This document shows positions 34,701 through 42,879 of a stretch of DNA of 59,471 nucleotides, piece by piece (position 1 is the first letter of the stretch; each line of letters opens with the position of its first letter). This DNA is from Oscillatoriales cyanobacterium. GTDB taxonomy: Bacteria; Cyanobacteriota; Cyanobacteriia; Cyanobacteriales; Microcoleaceae. A program made the position numbers and the translations under genes. Location of the stretch: contig RDXX01000031.1 of the NCBI GenBank assembly GCA_004292955.1, positions 1 to 59,471 on the forward strand, in the 5' to 3' direction. Under the pieces are notes generated by a model. The model was not told the origin of the DNA. It worked only from the letters and a program-made list of their open reading frames with translations, and did not search any database.

Positions 34701-35238
34701 TTAAAAATTCAACGTGTTGCTGTTTGAACTCTTCAAAAAACTTCTTAGTAACTCGTTCAACATCCAATCCAGCCTGCAATCTTTGGGCGACATCAATCAC
34801 CGATAGCGTTTCTAATTCTGCTAATTCAACTTTTAAAGCTGTGACTTTACTCAACATTAAATCGCAAGGTTCCCGTTTCACATATACACGATCGCGAGGA
34901 TAAAGTTTTGTACCTTCGCACTTCACCCAATACCAAAGAGATTTAGTCCGATTTGCATCAATAAAAATTAATATATTTTCGCGGGATATCTGGACAATTT
35001 CGCGATAGATTGTCAATCTTTTGGCCGCATTGGGAATGTTACCGCTAGCGGTGGTAATTTCATATATAACTACTCCTAAAAGTTGGGCGATGGCTGTTCG
35101 GGAATAAGTCTCGCCATCAACTTCTGCGGGTATGGTTTTGCGGGATGATGGATTATCCCAACCGAGTTGTTGGACGAATAGTTTGTTGAATTCAAAGTCT
35201 TGGAGAAGTTGACGGGATTCTGTAAGTGTTTGCGGCAT
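31747..35238 (-). CDS. Eco57I-like DNA adenine methylase of a restriction/defence operon
   Basis: 1163 aa. Motif I LDPACGSGAFLVAAMKTL (about residue 425) and motif IV NPPWEVF (about 678) identify an amino-methyltransferase of the N6-adenine type. The N-terminal ~330 residues are helical, and the C-terminal third resembles the specificity-like regions of type IIG/PglX proteins. No clear PD-(D/E)XK motif was found, so cutting would depend on a partner. Residues ~368-393 (SSSPSPSFSPLSKGGRGGSS) are an in-frame insert encoded by a palindromic repeat, just before motif I. It is last in a minus-strand run with a PLD-SNF2 helicase and a Uma2-type nuclease, which suggests one modification-and-restriction system. 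Confidence 0.85.
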   Translation of the reverse strand: MPQTLTESRQLLQDFEFNKLFVQQLGWDNPSSRKTIPAEVDGETYSRTAIAQLLGVVIYEITTASGNIPNAAKRLTIYREIVQISRENILIFIDANRTKSLWYWVKCEGTKLYPRDRVYVKREPCDLMLSKVTALKVELAELETLSVIDVAQRLQAGLDVERVTKKFFEEFKQQHVEFLSVISGIDKETDRRWYTSVLLNRLMFVYFLQRKGFIDSGKMLYLQEKLAESKLRGTDLFYSEFLKTLFFEGFAKPQYERISQVERLIGNIKYLNGGLFLEHPIEQNYLNIAIPDAAFEKILDLFARYSWNLDDTVGGKENEINPAVLGYIFEKYINQKAFGAYYTRPEITEYLCDRTINKLILDKVNQSLNSSNSSSPSPSFSPLSKGGRGGSSHQFETITELLTNLDANLCRRLLEEILPNLTLLDPACGSGAFLVAAMKTLIYIYSTIIGTSKFLTDHYLNDLLKTIETEHSSLNYYIKKRIISDNLYGVDIMPEAVEIAKLRLFLALVSAAQNVSDLEPLPNIDFNIMAGNSLIGLIRVDEERFDSVGNSRQGNLLQILASANYKGILADKNKSIDLYKKHAFQSGEEEGTSQESRLLNLRQHIEKLNQESQVKLNQLLFDEFTRLKIKYEEVQLAGKPHKRVLTIDDIARLQPFHWGYHFDRILERGGFDAIIANPPWEVFKPDAKEFFANHSNLVTKKKMDIKSFEKEQKKLLQDSEVANAWLEYQSNFPHISAYYCSAEQYKNQISIVNGKKAGTDINLYKLFVEQCFNLLRRGGECGIVIPSGIYTDLGTKQLREMLFSQTQVTGLFCLENRKTIFEGVHKSFKIVVLTFEKDGITTEFSSAFMRLDVEELQRFPNADSLRISVELVRKLSPDSLSVMEFKNDGDIRIAEKMLQFPLLGEQIKGKWNCILHREFDRGNRTDFFQLQATSNSLPLFVGKMFHQFTKTDESAPYWIEEKMGRKELLGNNKDCNQILDYQCYRWVHRRIARNTDSRTLITTIAPSRVFFDNNSTSIDLGKSKIGQAEMLAFCAMCNSFIVDWFLRQKVTTTLNMFYIYQIPIPRLTTGDKYFSDIVQRAAKLICTAPEFDELAQEVGLNSHREGVTDETERAKLRAELDGIIAHLYELTEAEFAYVLTTFPIVPEAVKQAALAAYRTFSCM
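34060..34135. repeat. Palindromic repeat inserted in the methylase gene
   Basis: CCCCCCTTGCTAAGGGGGGA followed by a GAGGGGGAGGGGGAGG tract is translated in frame as the Ser/Pro/Gly-rich linker. It is the same family as the ureC insertion at 25841-25924, in the opposite orientation relative to the reading frame. Confidence 0.8.
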
Positions 35239-35242
35239 GGTT

Positions 35243-35298
35243 ATATATTAAGGAAGAAGGAAGAAGGAAGAAGGAAGAAGGAAGAAGGAAGAAGTAAG
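35243..35298. repeat. Heptamer repeat AAGGAAG before the methylase start
   Basis: About seven copies of GAAGAAG/GAAGGAA lie directly upstream of the methylase ATG (35238), in its 5' leader. On the minus strand they read CTTCCTT, the motif also found upstream of dnaJ. Confidence 0.9.
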
Positions 35299-35332
35299 TT
35301 AAATCTGAGATGTTGTACTATTTTCAAGAACT

Positions 35333-35386
35333 GGCAAGATGCCCGTTCCACAAGACTTAATTTGATTTTGGAATGGGCATCTTGCC
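35333..35386. repeat. 54-bp hairpin between helicase and methylase genes
   Basis: GGCAAGATGCCCGTTCCA (35333-35350) pairs with TGGAATGGGCATCTTGCC (35369-35386) with one mismatch and an 18-bp loop. It lies in the intergenic gap of the presumed operon. Confidence 0.8.
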
Positions 35387-35413
35387 CGTTCCCGGTTTCT
35401 CGACTCCCAATAA

Positions 35414-37117
35414 TTATATCCTCTGAAACAAGCCTAAAGAACAAATAATCATTGGTTCCCGTTTGTCTCCATCTTCACTAACTATACAAAAACGGTCATC
35501 CATCCTCAATCCTACGACTAATTCTGCTAATGCCCGATCGCCAATACCGCTTTTTAACTGCCGATTCAACGTGTCAATTGCCGACTGGCGCAGGGGATAG
35601 CGGTAAATTTCATCAATGGCTTTTGCCAATTCCTCGGATGCGAATATTGTACCACGCATGGACTGCGCGTAATTTTTCAAACGTTCGTAGGTTCGGAACC
35701 GAGCACCGGAGGATCTCCCTAATTGTCCGCCCGCAGTTAACTCTTCTTCTGCTATCAATTCAGCACCTTTTTTGACTAATTCGTGATGCTGTTTGTCTCT
35801 CGAAATGGCAGGAGTCGCTTCGTCGCAGGCGGCAATTCTTAATATTGCGATTTGCGATTGTGTGACACTGTTTCCCGCGCGATCGACCCAAATCAACGAA
35901 TCATTACCCTCGGTAGTTTTCATGTACAATAAAACTCCTTCTGGCTGCAATGGTACGGGTGTATGAGCGCGAGTTGAGTAAACTACATTTGGCATTGATT
36001 CAATGGTTTTCTTCAAAGTCGGATTATTGTCAGTCGCATTTTTCCAAATCTGAAAAGCTTCTGATGTTAGGTCAACTTCGGCATCTTCTTCTCCATCTAA
36101 AATCCCGGATTTTTCATTGTAAATATCCAGAATGACTTGTGGTGAATCGTCCTCAAAAAATGTCTCGTCGGTGCCGACAACTTCGGCATTTTCCTGTAAC
36201 CGTCGGCGCAGTCTGGCGCGGAGATTGATAATCCGTTCTACTCCTTCGTCTGGCAAAAATGAATAGCACAAAATGCGATCGGCTGTTTGCCCGATTCTGT
36301 CTACTCTTCCCGCCCGCTGAATCAACCGGATGATTGCCCAAGGTAAGTCATAGTTAACGATAATTGCACTGTCTTGTAAGTTGTGACCTTCACTCGGAAT
36401 GTCGGTGGTAATTAAGACACGCAATTCTTGTTCTGGGGAGATTTTGTCACGCTTACCGTTGCTAGTCGGACTAAACCGGAATGTGACTTCTGTGGGGTCT
36501 TTTGATTTGCCTGTCACCGATGCAATGCCTGCAATTTTGAGCTTGGTTAAGTTATCAGTTATATAGCGGACTGTATCGGCAAATTGAGTAAAAATTAGTA
36601 TCTTCTCATTCGGATGAGTTTCTGCAATCAATGTCACCAAAGCTGCTAACTTTTCATCTGGTTGAGAATGCCATGCACTGCAAGTTTGTAATACTTCAAT
36701 TAAAGAACGAGCATCGGCTAGCAAATCTTGTTTTAACTGCTTGCTATCAAAAAAGTCTGATTTTAGCCATTTAAATCTGCGTTGATAGCGTGTTTGATAT
36801 TCTCCATAAACTACTTGTGCTCGTTGCTTAAAACCTTTTTCGCCTGACAGCAATTCAGCTTCGATATCTAAAAGTTCGCCCGAATCATCTTCGGTTTCTT
36901 CGGTATCAAAATTGCTCATCACCACTGAATCAGCATCTTCATCGCTGTTGCGGGTATCCAACAATGCTGCATCCTGAGTGCCGATCGGGATATCGGAGTT
37001 TTGCCCGATCGCATACAAATAAACAAAATTCCGCAGGATGTGCCGCTCGATCGACTGAATAAACGCACTCCCGCTGCTTTCTAGCCGTTTAAACAGGTTT
37101 GTCCGCGGAAAATCTCA
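35414..37117 (-). pseudogene. C-terminal half of split PLD-SNF2 helicase
   Basis: The frame is open from about 37117 to the stop at 35414. The first possible start is a TTG at 37018, in the middle of conserved-looking sequence, so it is not a natural gene start. It holds the helicase C-terminal domain: NEKILIFTQFADTVRYITDN, VLITTDIPSEGHNLQDSAII and NYDLPWAIIRLIQRAGRVDR then IGQ (motifs V and VI). The remaining ~280 residues are not recognised. The in-frame upstream peptide reads TNLFKRLESSGSAFIQSIER, the usual link between the helicase halves of SNF2 proteins. With 37089-38807 it forms one gene broken by a 1-nt shift. Confidence 0.85.
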
Positions 37118-38807
37118 TCAACCGACGACCGCCACGAAATAGGGCATTTAACTGTCGCTGTTCTGCTTCAGTCGGCTGTTGTTTGGGTTTTTTGGCGATG
37201 TAATTTCCGAGTCCGTAACGGGGCAGATTTAGGGCGTTGATGACTTCGACAATTTCCTCAAAGTCAAGCTGGGAGTTGGTTGTGGAAGTTTCCGAGGAAA
37301 ACTTAATGGTTCTGGGAAGGCGATCGGGAAAATAGGAGCGAGTGCGATTGGCAAATTCTAGATATTTGCGATCGGTTTCTGCATCAGTTTTCGCATAATT
37401 TCCTTTGATAAACGAGCGAGTTCGCCTCACCATATAGCGCTTCATCAAATCTCGCCAATCATCAGGATGTTCGCTCTTTTCAAAAGCAGCTAAAGAACGC
37501 ACCGAACATTGATGTCGCTTCATAAATTCTAACTCTCCTTGACTGCCGCCGCCCAATTGATTCAGCAAAGCTTCCGGCCGCAATCCTAAATTTTGGTCTT
37601 CGGGAATAAACAGTCGCAACTGAGCAGATAAATCTAAATAGGTTTTATTATAAGGAGTTGCCGAAAGCAGAATACATTTACTTTCATTGATGGCAATATA
37701 TTCTTGAATCGCTCGATATCGCTTGCCTTCCCGATTTCTGAGGTTGTGACTTTCATCAATTAACACAACTCGATAGCGTCGCAATTCCGGCAATTCTTGC
37801 TGTACCCGACTGATGGATAAGACTTTTGCCAGGAGGCGATATTTATCAGCATACTCCTGCCACATTTTGACCAAGTTTTTCGGACAAATAATCAGGGTTT
37901 CCAAGAGACAATCTTCTTGGAGAATTTTGGCAATAGCTGTACCGACTAAAGTTTTGCCCAAACCTACCACATCGCCAATAATCACGCCTCCCCGTTTGGT
38001 AATGTGACGGGCTGCTAGCTTAACGGCTTCTTCTTGAAACTGAAATAAACCCTTAAAGTCGCGGGGAATCTGAAATTCGGAAATACCTGCGATCGCCTCG
38101 CGGGACAAATGATAGACTCTGTTGAGATAGATGTGATAGGGTGGAATTGGTTCGGATCGCGCCCAACTGCGATCGAGAATTTCGGCGAGTTCCTTAGAAA
38201 TATCAATACAGCCGTATTCTTCCCAGCGGTTTTCAAACCATTTTTGCAACTTATTACAAGCATCAGAATCTAAGATATCAAGATTCAATTCTCCTTGTTT
38301 TGATAGTCCCGATAAAGTCAGATTGCTGCTACCCAAAAAACCGACAATCGGACTATTTGGATCGTGACGATGAACGAGATAGAGCTTCGCGTGTAGATGA
38401 TAAGCTAGAAATAATTTAACAATAACTTTTCCGGTTTTAATCTGATAGCTCAATCTGCGTAAGCCTTGTTCGTCAATATCACTGGGAGCCCCGATTGTCA
38501 ACTGATGACGAAACTCCTTAGCCATCCGTTTTTTGAGGCGAATAATTGTACTATTGTCAATCCCCCGATGATGGGAAATCAGGCTAAAACTAGCATTCAA
38601 TTCATCGGATGGCAAGCTTTGCATTCCCACCAAAAGGCGGCAGCAGGCTCCCCGATTTCCCACATATGCTTCGATTAAATCGCCAATGCTCCGCCATCCC
38701 CTGAGATTGAAATAGCCCACGCAAAAATCGGCACGGTAGGAGAGTTTAATGGTTTCTCGTAATGCTGGTAGCAGAGATAGTTCGATGTTGTCAAAAATGC
38801 GTGGCAC
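37089..38807 (-). pseudogene. N-terminal half of split PLD-SNF2 helicase (PLD domain + helicase motifs I-III)
   Basis: 572 aa. Residues ~1-210 hold a phospholipase-D-like nuclease domain: YHLHAKLYLVHRHDP (HxK) and VGFLGSSNLTLSGLSKQGEL. Residues ~255-420 hold SNF2 helicase motifs: GVIIGDVVGLGKTLVGTAIA (I), VVLIDESHNLRNREGKRYRA (II) and ILLSATPYNK (III). The frame stops at 37089-37091, just after RGGRRLMRF. Removing one base from the AAAA run at 37109-37112 joins it to the second half as RLMRFPRTNLFKRLES. The intact protein would be about 1,130 aa, a PLD-plus-helicase type found with phage defence methylases. It begins 71 bp downstream of the Uma2 gene. The half protein may still be made, but could not act as a helicase. 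Confidence 0.88.
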
Positions 38808-38878
38808 TTGGTTTTTTCTGTGATGAATAATGTTAGATTAATTGTAGGGAAACGGCACTGCCGTCTCCTCTTCTTTCT

Positions 38879-39628
38879 TTAGAGTTCTGGTTGAATTCCA
38901 GCCGATCGCAATTGAGCGCGTAATTGCTCTAATTGGTCTTCAGCGCGATCGGCTCTTTGGGCCCCCGATAACAACAGATTCCCTTCACTATCCCACCAGC
39001 GCAACCAAGGTAATTCCATATTTTGATAAGTACCTTGCCAAATTCCCAATTCTACTCCTAACTGTGGAATCGGATAATGACCGCGATCGTTTGCTGCAAC
39101 TAATTGATACCTATCTTCGATCAGATGATAGACTTCAACACTAGCCTTGCTGACTTCATAAATTCCATAAAATGCCGGATGTATGACATTTTCATAAATC
39201 CAGAATTTACCAGCCTTAGTTTCCTGTTTGCCCGATCGCAATAAAGGCGTTCTGTCCCGTTCTTCAGCACCATTCCCGGATACAAACTCTAACACAATCA
39301 ACGGTGATATAAACTCTTGCCACAACACATAATAAGGGCGAAATTTACCATCCAATGTTGGTGGAACATTCGGTACATAGAACCAGTCAGGTGCTTCTGC
39401 ACCCTTTTCTAAGGGGTCAGTTAATCGCCAATAAATACCGCTATCTTGACCGATACAATAGTTACCGTCAGCGTGAATTCTTTCTAAGATAGGAGTTATG
39501 GAATCGGTTAGTAAAATGCTTTGGGGATGTTCTTGAAAGTTCTTCACAAAAGTACCGTCTGATTCGGGTAGTTGAGTATGATCCGGCCAGCCTGTGGGAT
39601 TGTTTTCTACATCTAAGCTGAATTTCAT
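38879..39628 (-). CDS. Uma2-family PD-(D/E)XK endonuclease-like protein
   Basis: 249 aa. The Uma2/DUF820 fold shows ADGNYCIGQDSGIYWRLTDP, EAPDWFYVPNVPP (catalytic Asp region), SPLIVLEFVSGNGAEE (ExVSG) and GKFWIYENVIHPAFYGIYEV. The C-terminal coiled coil LRWWDSEGNLLLSGAQRADR then AEDQLEQLRAQLRSAGIQPE is usual. These proteins are very abundant in cyanobacteria and their role is unknown. It heads the minus-strand run with the helicase and the methylase, but Uma2 genes occur everywhere, so the link may be chance. Confidence 0.85.
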   Translation of the reverse strand: MKFSLDVENNPTGWPDHTQLPESDGTFVKNFQEHPQSILLTDSITPILERIHADGNYCIGQDSGIYWRLTDPLEKGAEAPDWFYVPNVPPTLDGKFRPYYVLWQEFISPLIVLEFVSGNGAEERDRTPLLRSGKQETKAGKFWIYENVIHPAFYGIYEVSKASVEVYHLIEDRYQLVAANDRGHYPIPQLGVELGIWQGTYQNMELPWLRWWDSEGNLLLSGAQRADRAEDQLEQLRAQLRSAGIQPEL

Positions 39629-39653
39629 GGTTTTATGGTGATTGAAGGTGTTT

Positions 39654-39686
39654 GTGCGATCCTCTTCGAGGGCTGCGCTAACGGCT
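39654..39686. repeat. 33-bp repeat, exact inverted copy at 45217-45249
   Basis: GTGCGATCCTCTTCGAGGGC followed by TGCGCTAACGGCT. The exact reverse complement stands at 45217-45249. It contains the palindrome CCTCTTCGAGG and shares GCTGCGCTAAC with the pair near 12055/12320. Confidence 0.95.
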
Positions 39687-39927
39687 TTTAATTTTGATGT
39701 TGATGATAGGATAACTTTTGCTCTCCATTCTAATCAATTTGCTCCTCAGTCCCTGCGCCAAAGCCATATGGAAAAAAGGTCGATCGCACCCAACCAACCC
39801 CAACCGCTAGCCCGAAGTGAGATAACCCCCCCGCAGCCCCGTGGCTCGACGCGGTACAATAAATGCGATCGAACTTAACGCTTATATTGAAAAAGCTACA
39901 CACAACGCCACAGGAGACAACGGACGT

Positions 39928-42060
39928 ATGGGAAAAGTAGTTGGCATTGACCTCGGAACGACAAACTCAGTAGTAGCCGTCATGGAAGGCGGCAAACCGG
40001 TTGTGATTGCCAACGCAGAAGGGATGCGGACAACTCCTTCGGTGGTTGCTTTCACCAAGGAAGGAGAACGCCTTGTCGGACAAATGGCCAGACGCCAAAA
40101 TGTTCTCAACCCCCAAAACACCTTTTACGCCGTCAAACGGTACATCGGGCGCAAATATACCGAACTGACTCCAGAAGCAAAGCGCGTCCCTTACACAACT
40201 CGCCGCGACGACAACGGAAACATCAAAATCAAATGCCCTCGCCTGAAAAAAGATTTCGCCCCAGAGGAAATTTCGGCGATGGTGTTGCGGAAGTTGGCCG
40301 ATGAAGCCAGCCGCTATCTGGGACAAGAAGTTACGGGGGCTGTAATCACTGTTCCTGCTTATTTCAACGACTCGCAGCGACAGGCGACGCGGGATGCTGG
40401 CAGAATTGCCGGACTTGATGTGAAGCGGATTTTAAATGAGCCGACTGCGGCTTCTTTGGCTTACGGTTTGGAAAGGCGAGAAAGTCAAACAATCTTAGTT
40501 TTTGATTTGGGCGGCGGTACTTTTGATGTATCTATCTTAGATGTTGGAGATGGAGTATTTGAAGTTAAAGCAACTAGCGGCGATACTCAGTTGGGTGGCA
40601 ATGATTTTGACTCCAAAATTGTTGATTGGTTGGCTGAACAATTCTTAGAAAAAGAAGGCGTGGATTTACGCAAAAACCGCCAAGCTTTGCAGCGCTTGAT
40701 CGAAGCGGCAGAAAAAGCAAAAATAGAGCTGTCGGGAGTTGGCGTCACTGAGATTAATTTGCCGTTTATTGATGCAAATGAAGATGGGCCTTTGCATTTG
40801 GAAACGCGTTTGACTCGCGGTCAATTTGAGGGGCTGTGCAGCGATTTGGTGCAGCGGATGCGCCGTCCGGTGAAACAAGCTTTGGCTGATGCCAATATGA
40901 GTCCTTCTCGGATTGATGAAGTTGTGTTGGTCGGCGGTTCGACTCGCATTCCTTTGGTGCAGGAAATTGTGCGGAGTTTGATCGATCGCGAACCGAATCA
41001 AAATGTCAATCCCGATGAGGTTGTGGCGGTGGGTGCTGCTATTCAGGCGGGGATTTTGGGCGGGGATGTCCGCGACGTGCTGCTGTTGGATGTGACGCCC
41101 CTGTCCCTGGGCTTGGAAACCATCGGCGGGGTGATGAAAAAACTGATTCCGCGCAATACTACTATTCCAGTTAGGCGATCGGATATTTTTTCGACTGCTG
41201 AAAACAACCAAACTGTGGTAGAAGTTCACATCATCCAAGGGGAACGGGAATTAGGTAGAGATAATAAGTCTTTGGGACGGTTTAAATTAACGGGAATTCC
41301 GCCGGCACCGCGAGGGATCCCGCAGGTACAAGTGGCTTTTGATATTGATGCTAACGGGATGCTGTTGGTGACTGCTTTGGACAAAACTACCGGCAGGGAA
41401 CAAAGCATTACTGTGCAAGGTGCTTCGACGCTGAGCCAGCAGGAAGTGAATCAAATGATTCGCGATGCGGAACAGTTTGCTCAAGCTGATAAGTTGCAGC
41501 GGGAAAAGGTGGAAAAACGCAATCGCGCTGAGGCTTTGGCTTATCAAGCTGAGCGACAGTTGCGGGAAGTTGCACTCGATCGCGGAATGCAGTTTGCCCA
41601 AAGAAGCCGCCAGCGCATTGAAACTTTAATTCGGGAATTGCGAGACAGTTTGGAACGTAAGGATGAGCGGGGAGTTGACCAAGTTGGCTCGGATTTGCAG
41701 GATGCTCTTTACGATTTGAGTCGGGAAGTCGCGGCCTTTGCTGATGATGACGATGATGATGATTTCTTTGAGTCTGTGAAGCGGACTTTTACAGGCGATA
41801 GTACCAAGCGGCGCAGCGATGACAGCAGCTATTATCAAAATGCTAAGCCCTACAGGCGATCGACAGTCGATCCAATGCCCGATCGCCCTTACGATCGCTC
41901 TTACGATCGCGATCGTATGCCAGATCGCGATCGATCTTACGATCGCACACCCGATCGCCCATACGATCGCACACCCGATCGCAGAACCAGCAATAACCGC
42001 CCAACTCGCCCCTATCAAAATCAAAGCGACGACTGGGATGACGACGATGATTGGTTGTAA
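39928..42060 (+). CDS. dnaK3: DnaK-type chaperone (DnaK3-like)
   Basis: 710 aa from the ATG at 39928 ([20 protein letters not shown]), supported by AGGAGA upstream; the longer frame from 39841 adds an unlikely N-terminus. Hsp70 signatures are all present: [26 protein letters not shown] and [20 protein letters not shown]. The substrate domain follows, then a long charged tail with [10 protein letters not shown]. Residues ~645-690 are DRxYDR/PDR repeats, encoded by a tandem of GATCGC-containing units, and the protein ends DDDDDW(L). Cyanobacterial DnaK3 has such an extended tail, works at the thylakoid membrane and is paired with a J-protein, found here 820 bp downstream. Confidence 0.95.
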   Translation: MGKVVGIDLGTTNSVVAVMEGGKPVVIANAEGMRTTPSVVAFTKEGERLVGQMARRQNVLNPQNTFYAVKRYIGRKYTELTPEAKRVPYTTRRDDNGNIKIKCPRLKKDFAPEEISAMVLRKLADEASRYLGQEVTGAVITVPAYFNDSQRQATRDAGRIAGLDVKRILNEPTAASLAYGLERRESQTILVFDLGGGTFDVSILDVGDGVFEVKATSGDTQLGGNDFDSKIVDWLAEQFLEKEGVDLRKNRQALQRLIEAAEKAKIELSGVGVTEINLPFIDANEDGPLHLETRLTRGQFEGLCSDLVQRMRRPVKQALADANMSPSRIDEVVLVGGSTRIPLVQEIVRSLIDREPNQNVNPDEVVAVGAAIQAGILGGDVRDVLLLDVTPLSLGLETIGGVMKKLIPRNTTIPVRRSDIFSTAENNQTVVEVHIIQGERELGRDNKSLGRFKLTGIPPAPRGIPQVQVAFDIDANGMLLVTALDKTTGREQSITVQGASTLSQQEVNQMIRDAEQFAQADKLQREKVEKRNRAEALAYQAERQLREVALDRGMQFAQRSRQRIETLIRELRDSLERKDERGVDQVGSDLQDALYDLSREVAAFADDDDDDDFFESVKRTFTGDSTKRRSDDSSYYQNAKPYRRSTVDPMPDRPYDRSYDRDRMPDRDRSYDRTPDRPYDRTPDRRTSNNRPTRPYQNQSDDWDDDDDWL
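41860..41992. repeat. GATCGC-rich tandem repeat coding for the DnaK3 tail
   Basis: About eleven (C/G)GATCGC copies in 130 bp, mostly as TACGATCGC, CCCGATCGC or AGATCGC units, encode the Asp-Arg-rich tail ([20 protein letters not shown]). It keeps open frames on the opposite strand, which are artefacts. Confidence 0.85.
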
Positions 42061-42118
42061 TTGAAGGAAGAAGGAAGAAGGAAGAAGGAAGAAGTAAGAA
42101 GTAAGAAGTAAGAAGGAA
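42061..42118. repeat. Heptamer repeat GAAGGAA/GAAGTAA after dnaK3
   Basis: Directly after the dnaK3 stop come about eight GAAGAAG-type heptamers, the same class as at 35243-35298. Confidence 0.9.
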
Positions 42119-42261
42119 AAGAGCAGGTCTTAATTCTAAGAATATATCACGGCTCTTTTCCTGCAACTTCTTAAAGCTTTTTATGCCCTATGCCTTGGAC
42201 TAAGATTCTTTCAATTAATTTAGAGTTACTATCAGAGGTATGCCGAAAACTATATTATTTT

Positions 42262-42739
42262 ATGAGTCATAGAGAGCAATACATTTGGCAGCGGGGTATT
42301 TATCTTTGTCAACTTTGCTACGAATTAACCAAATCTTTTCATCCATCTGAACTATATGGTCTTACAAGTCAAATTCGCCGTGCATCTGTATCAGTACCAG
42401 CTAATATTGCTGAGGGATATGGACGTTTAAACAGTTGACAGTTGACAGTTGACAGTTGACAGTTGACAGCGAAGTGATAAGAACAGAGATTTAAACTCCG
42501 TTCTTATCACAATCTGCCTTCATGCTGGGGCTTCAAACCCTTGCTATTCGGTGAGCACGAAAGAGTATATTCGATATTTACAAATAACTCTCGGTTCGCT
42601 GCGAGAACTGGATACTCATTTAGTGATTTCTGAAAAAGTGGGGTTAGGAACGCACCAGCAAATATCACCGGTTGTTAAAGAAGTAGATGAAGTCACACGA
42701 CTAATTGTCAGCACAATCAATAAACTTAAACCAGAATAA
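42262..42739 (+). pseudogene. Four-helix-bundle protein (S23/IVP type) gene disrupted by a 121-bp insertion
   Basis: First part from ATG 42262: YIWQRGIYLCQLCYELTKSF, LYGLTSQIRRASVSVPANIA then EGYGRLNS and stop. Second part from 42551: STKEYIRYLQITLGSLRELD then THLVIS. In intact homologues the two join as EGYGRxSTKEY. Removing 42435-42555 (121 bp, 1 mod 3) restores GRLNSTKEYIRY in frame. The insert is heptamer TTGACAG repeat plus an inverted AAGAACAGAG...CTCCGTTCTT. Function of the family unknown; first found in insertions in 23S rRNA genes. The 5' start further up at 42190 is less likely. Confidence 0.85.
42435..42555. mobile_element. 121-bp insertion with TTGACAG heptamers
   Basis: Insertion inferred from the broken four-helix-bundle frame. 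It carries five TTGACAG heptamers, then GTGATAAGAACAGAG and CTCCGTTCTTATCAC, a 15-bp imperfect inverted repeat. It is flanked by CAG/GAG. Non-coding. Confidence 0.7.
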
Positions 42740-42742
42740 AAC

Positions 42743-42872
42743 ATCTTTCCCTCTTCCCTCTTCCCTCTTCCCTCTTCCCTCTTCCTTCTTCCCTCTTCCT
42801 TCTTCCCTCTTCCTTCTTCCTTCTTCCCTCTTCCCTCTTCCTTCTTCCCTCTTCCTTCTTCCTTCTTCCTTC
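42743..42872. repeat. Heptamer tandem repeat TTCCCTC/TTCCTTC upstream of dnaJ
   Basis: About eighteen pyrimidine-only heptamers fill the gap between the broken four-helix-bundle gene and dnaJ and end seven bases before the dnaJ ATG. There is no Shine-Dalgarno; the sense strand of the leader would be almost pure C and U. Confidence 0.95.
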
Positions 42873-42879
42873 TCAAATT

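Noticed and set aside
37018..37112. Programmed frameshift in the helicase gene
   Set aside because: Only four A occur and no slippery heptamer or downstream structure is obvious; a mutation or base-call error is simpler.
39841..39927. 29-codon extension of DnaK3
   Set aside because: The Hsp70 N-terminus [14 protein letters not shown] starts at 39928, with AGGAGA upstream.
41626..42166. Antisense frames over the dnaK3 end
   Set aside because: GATCGC repeats keep several frames open on the opposite strand; composition is repetitive.
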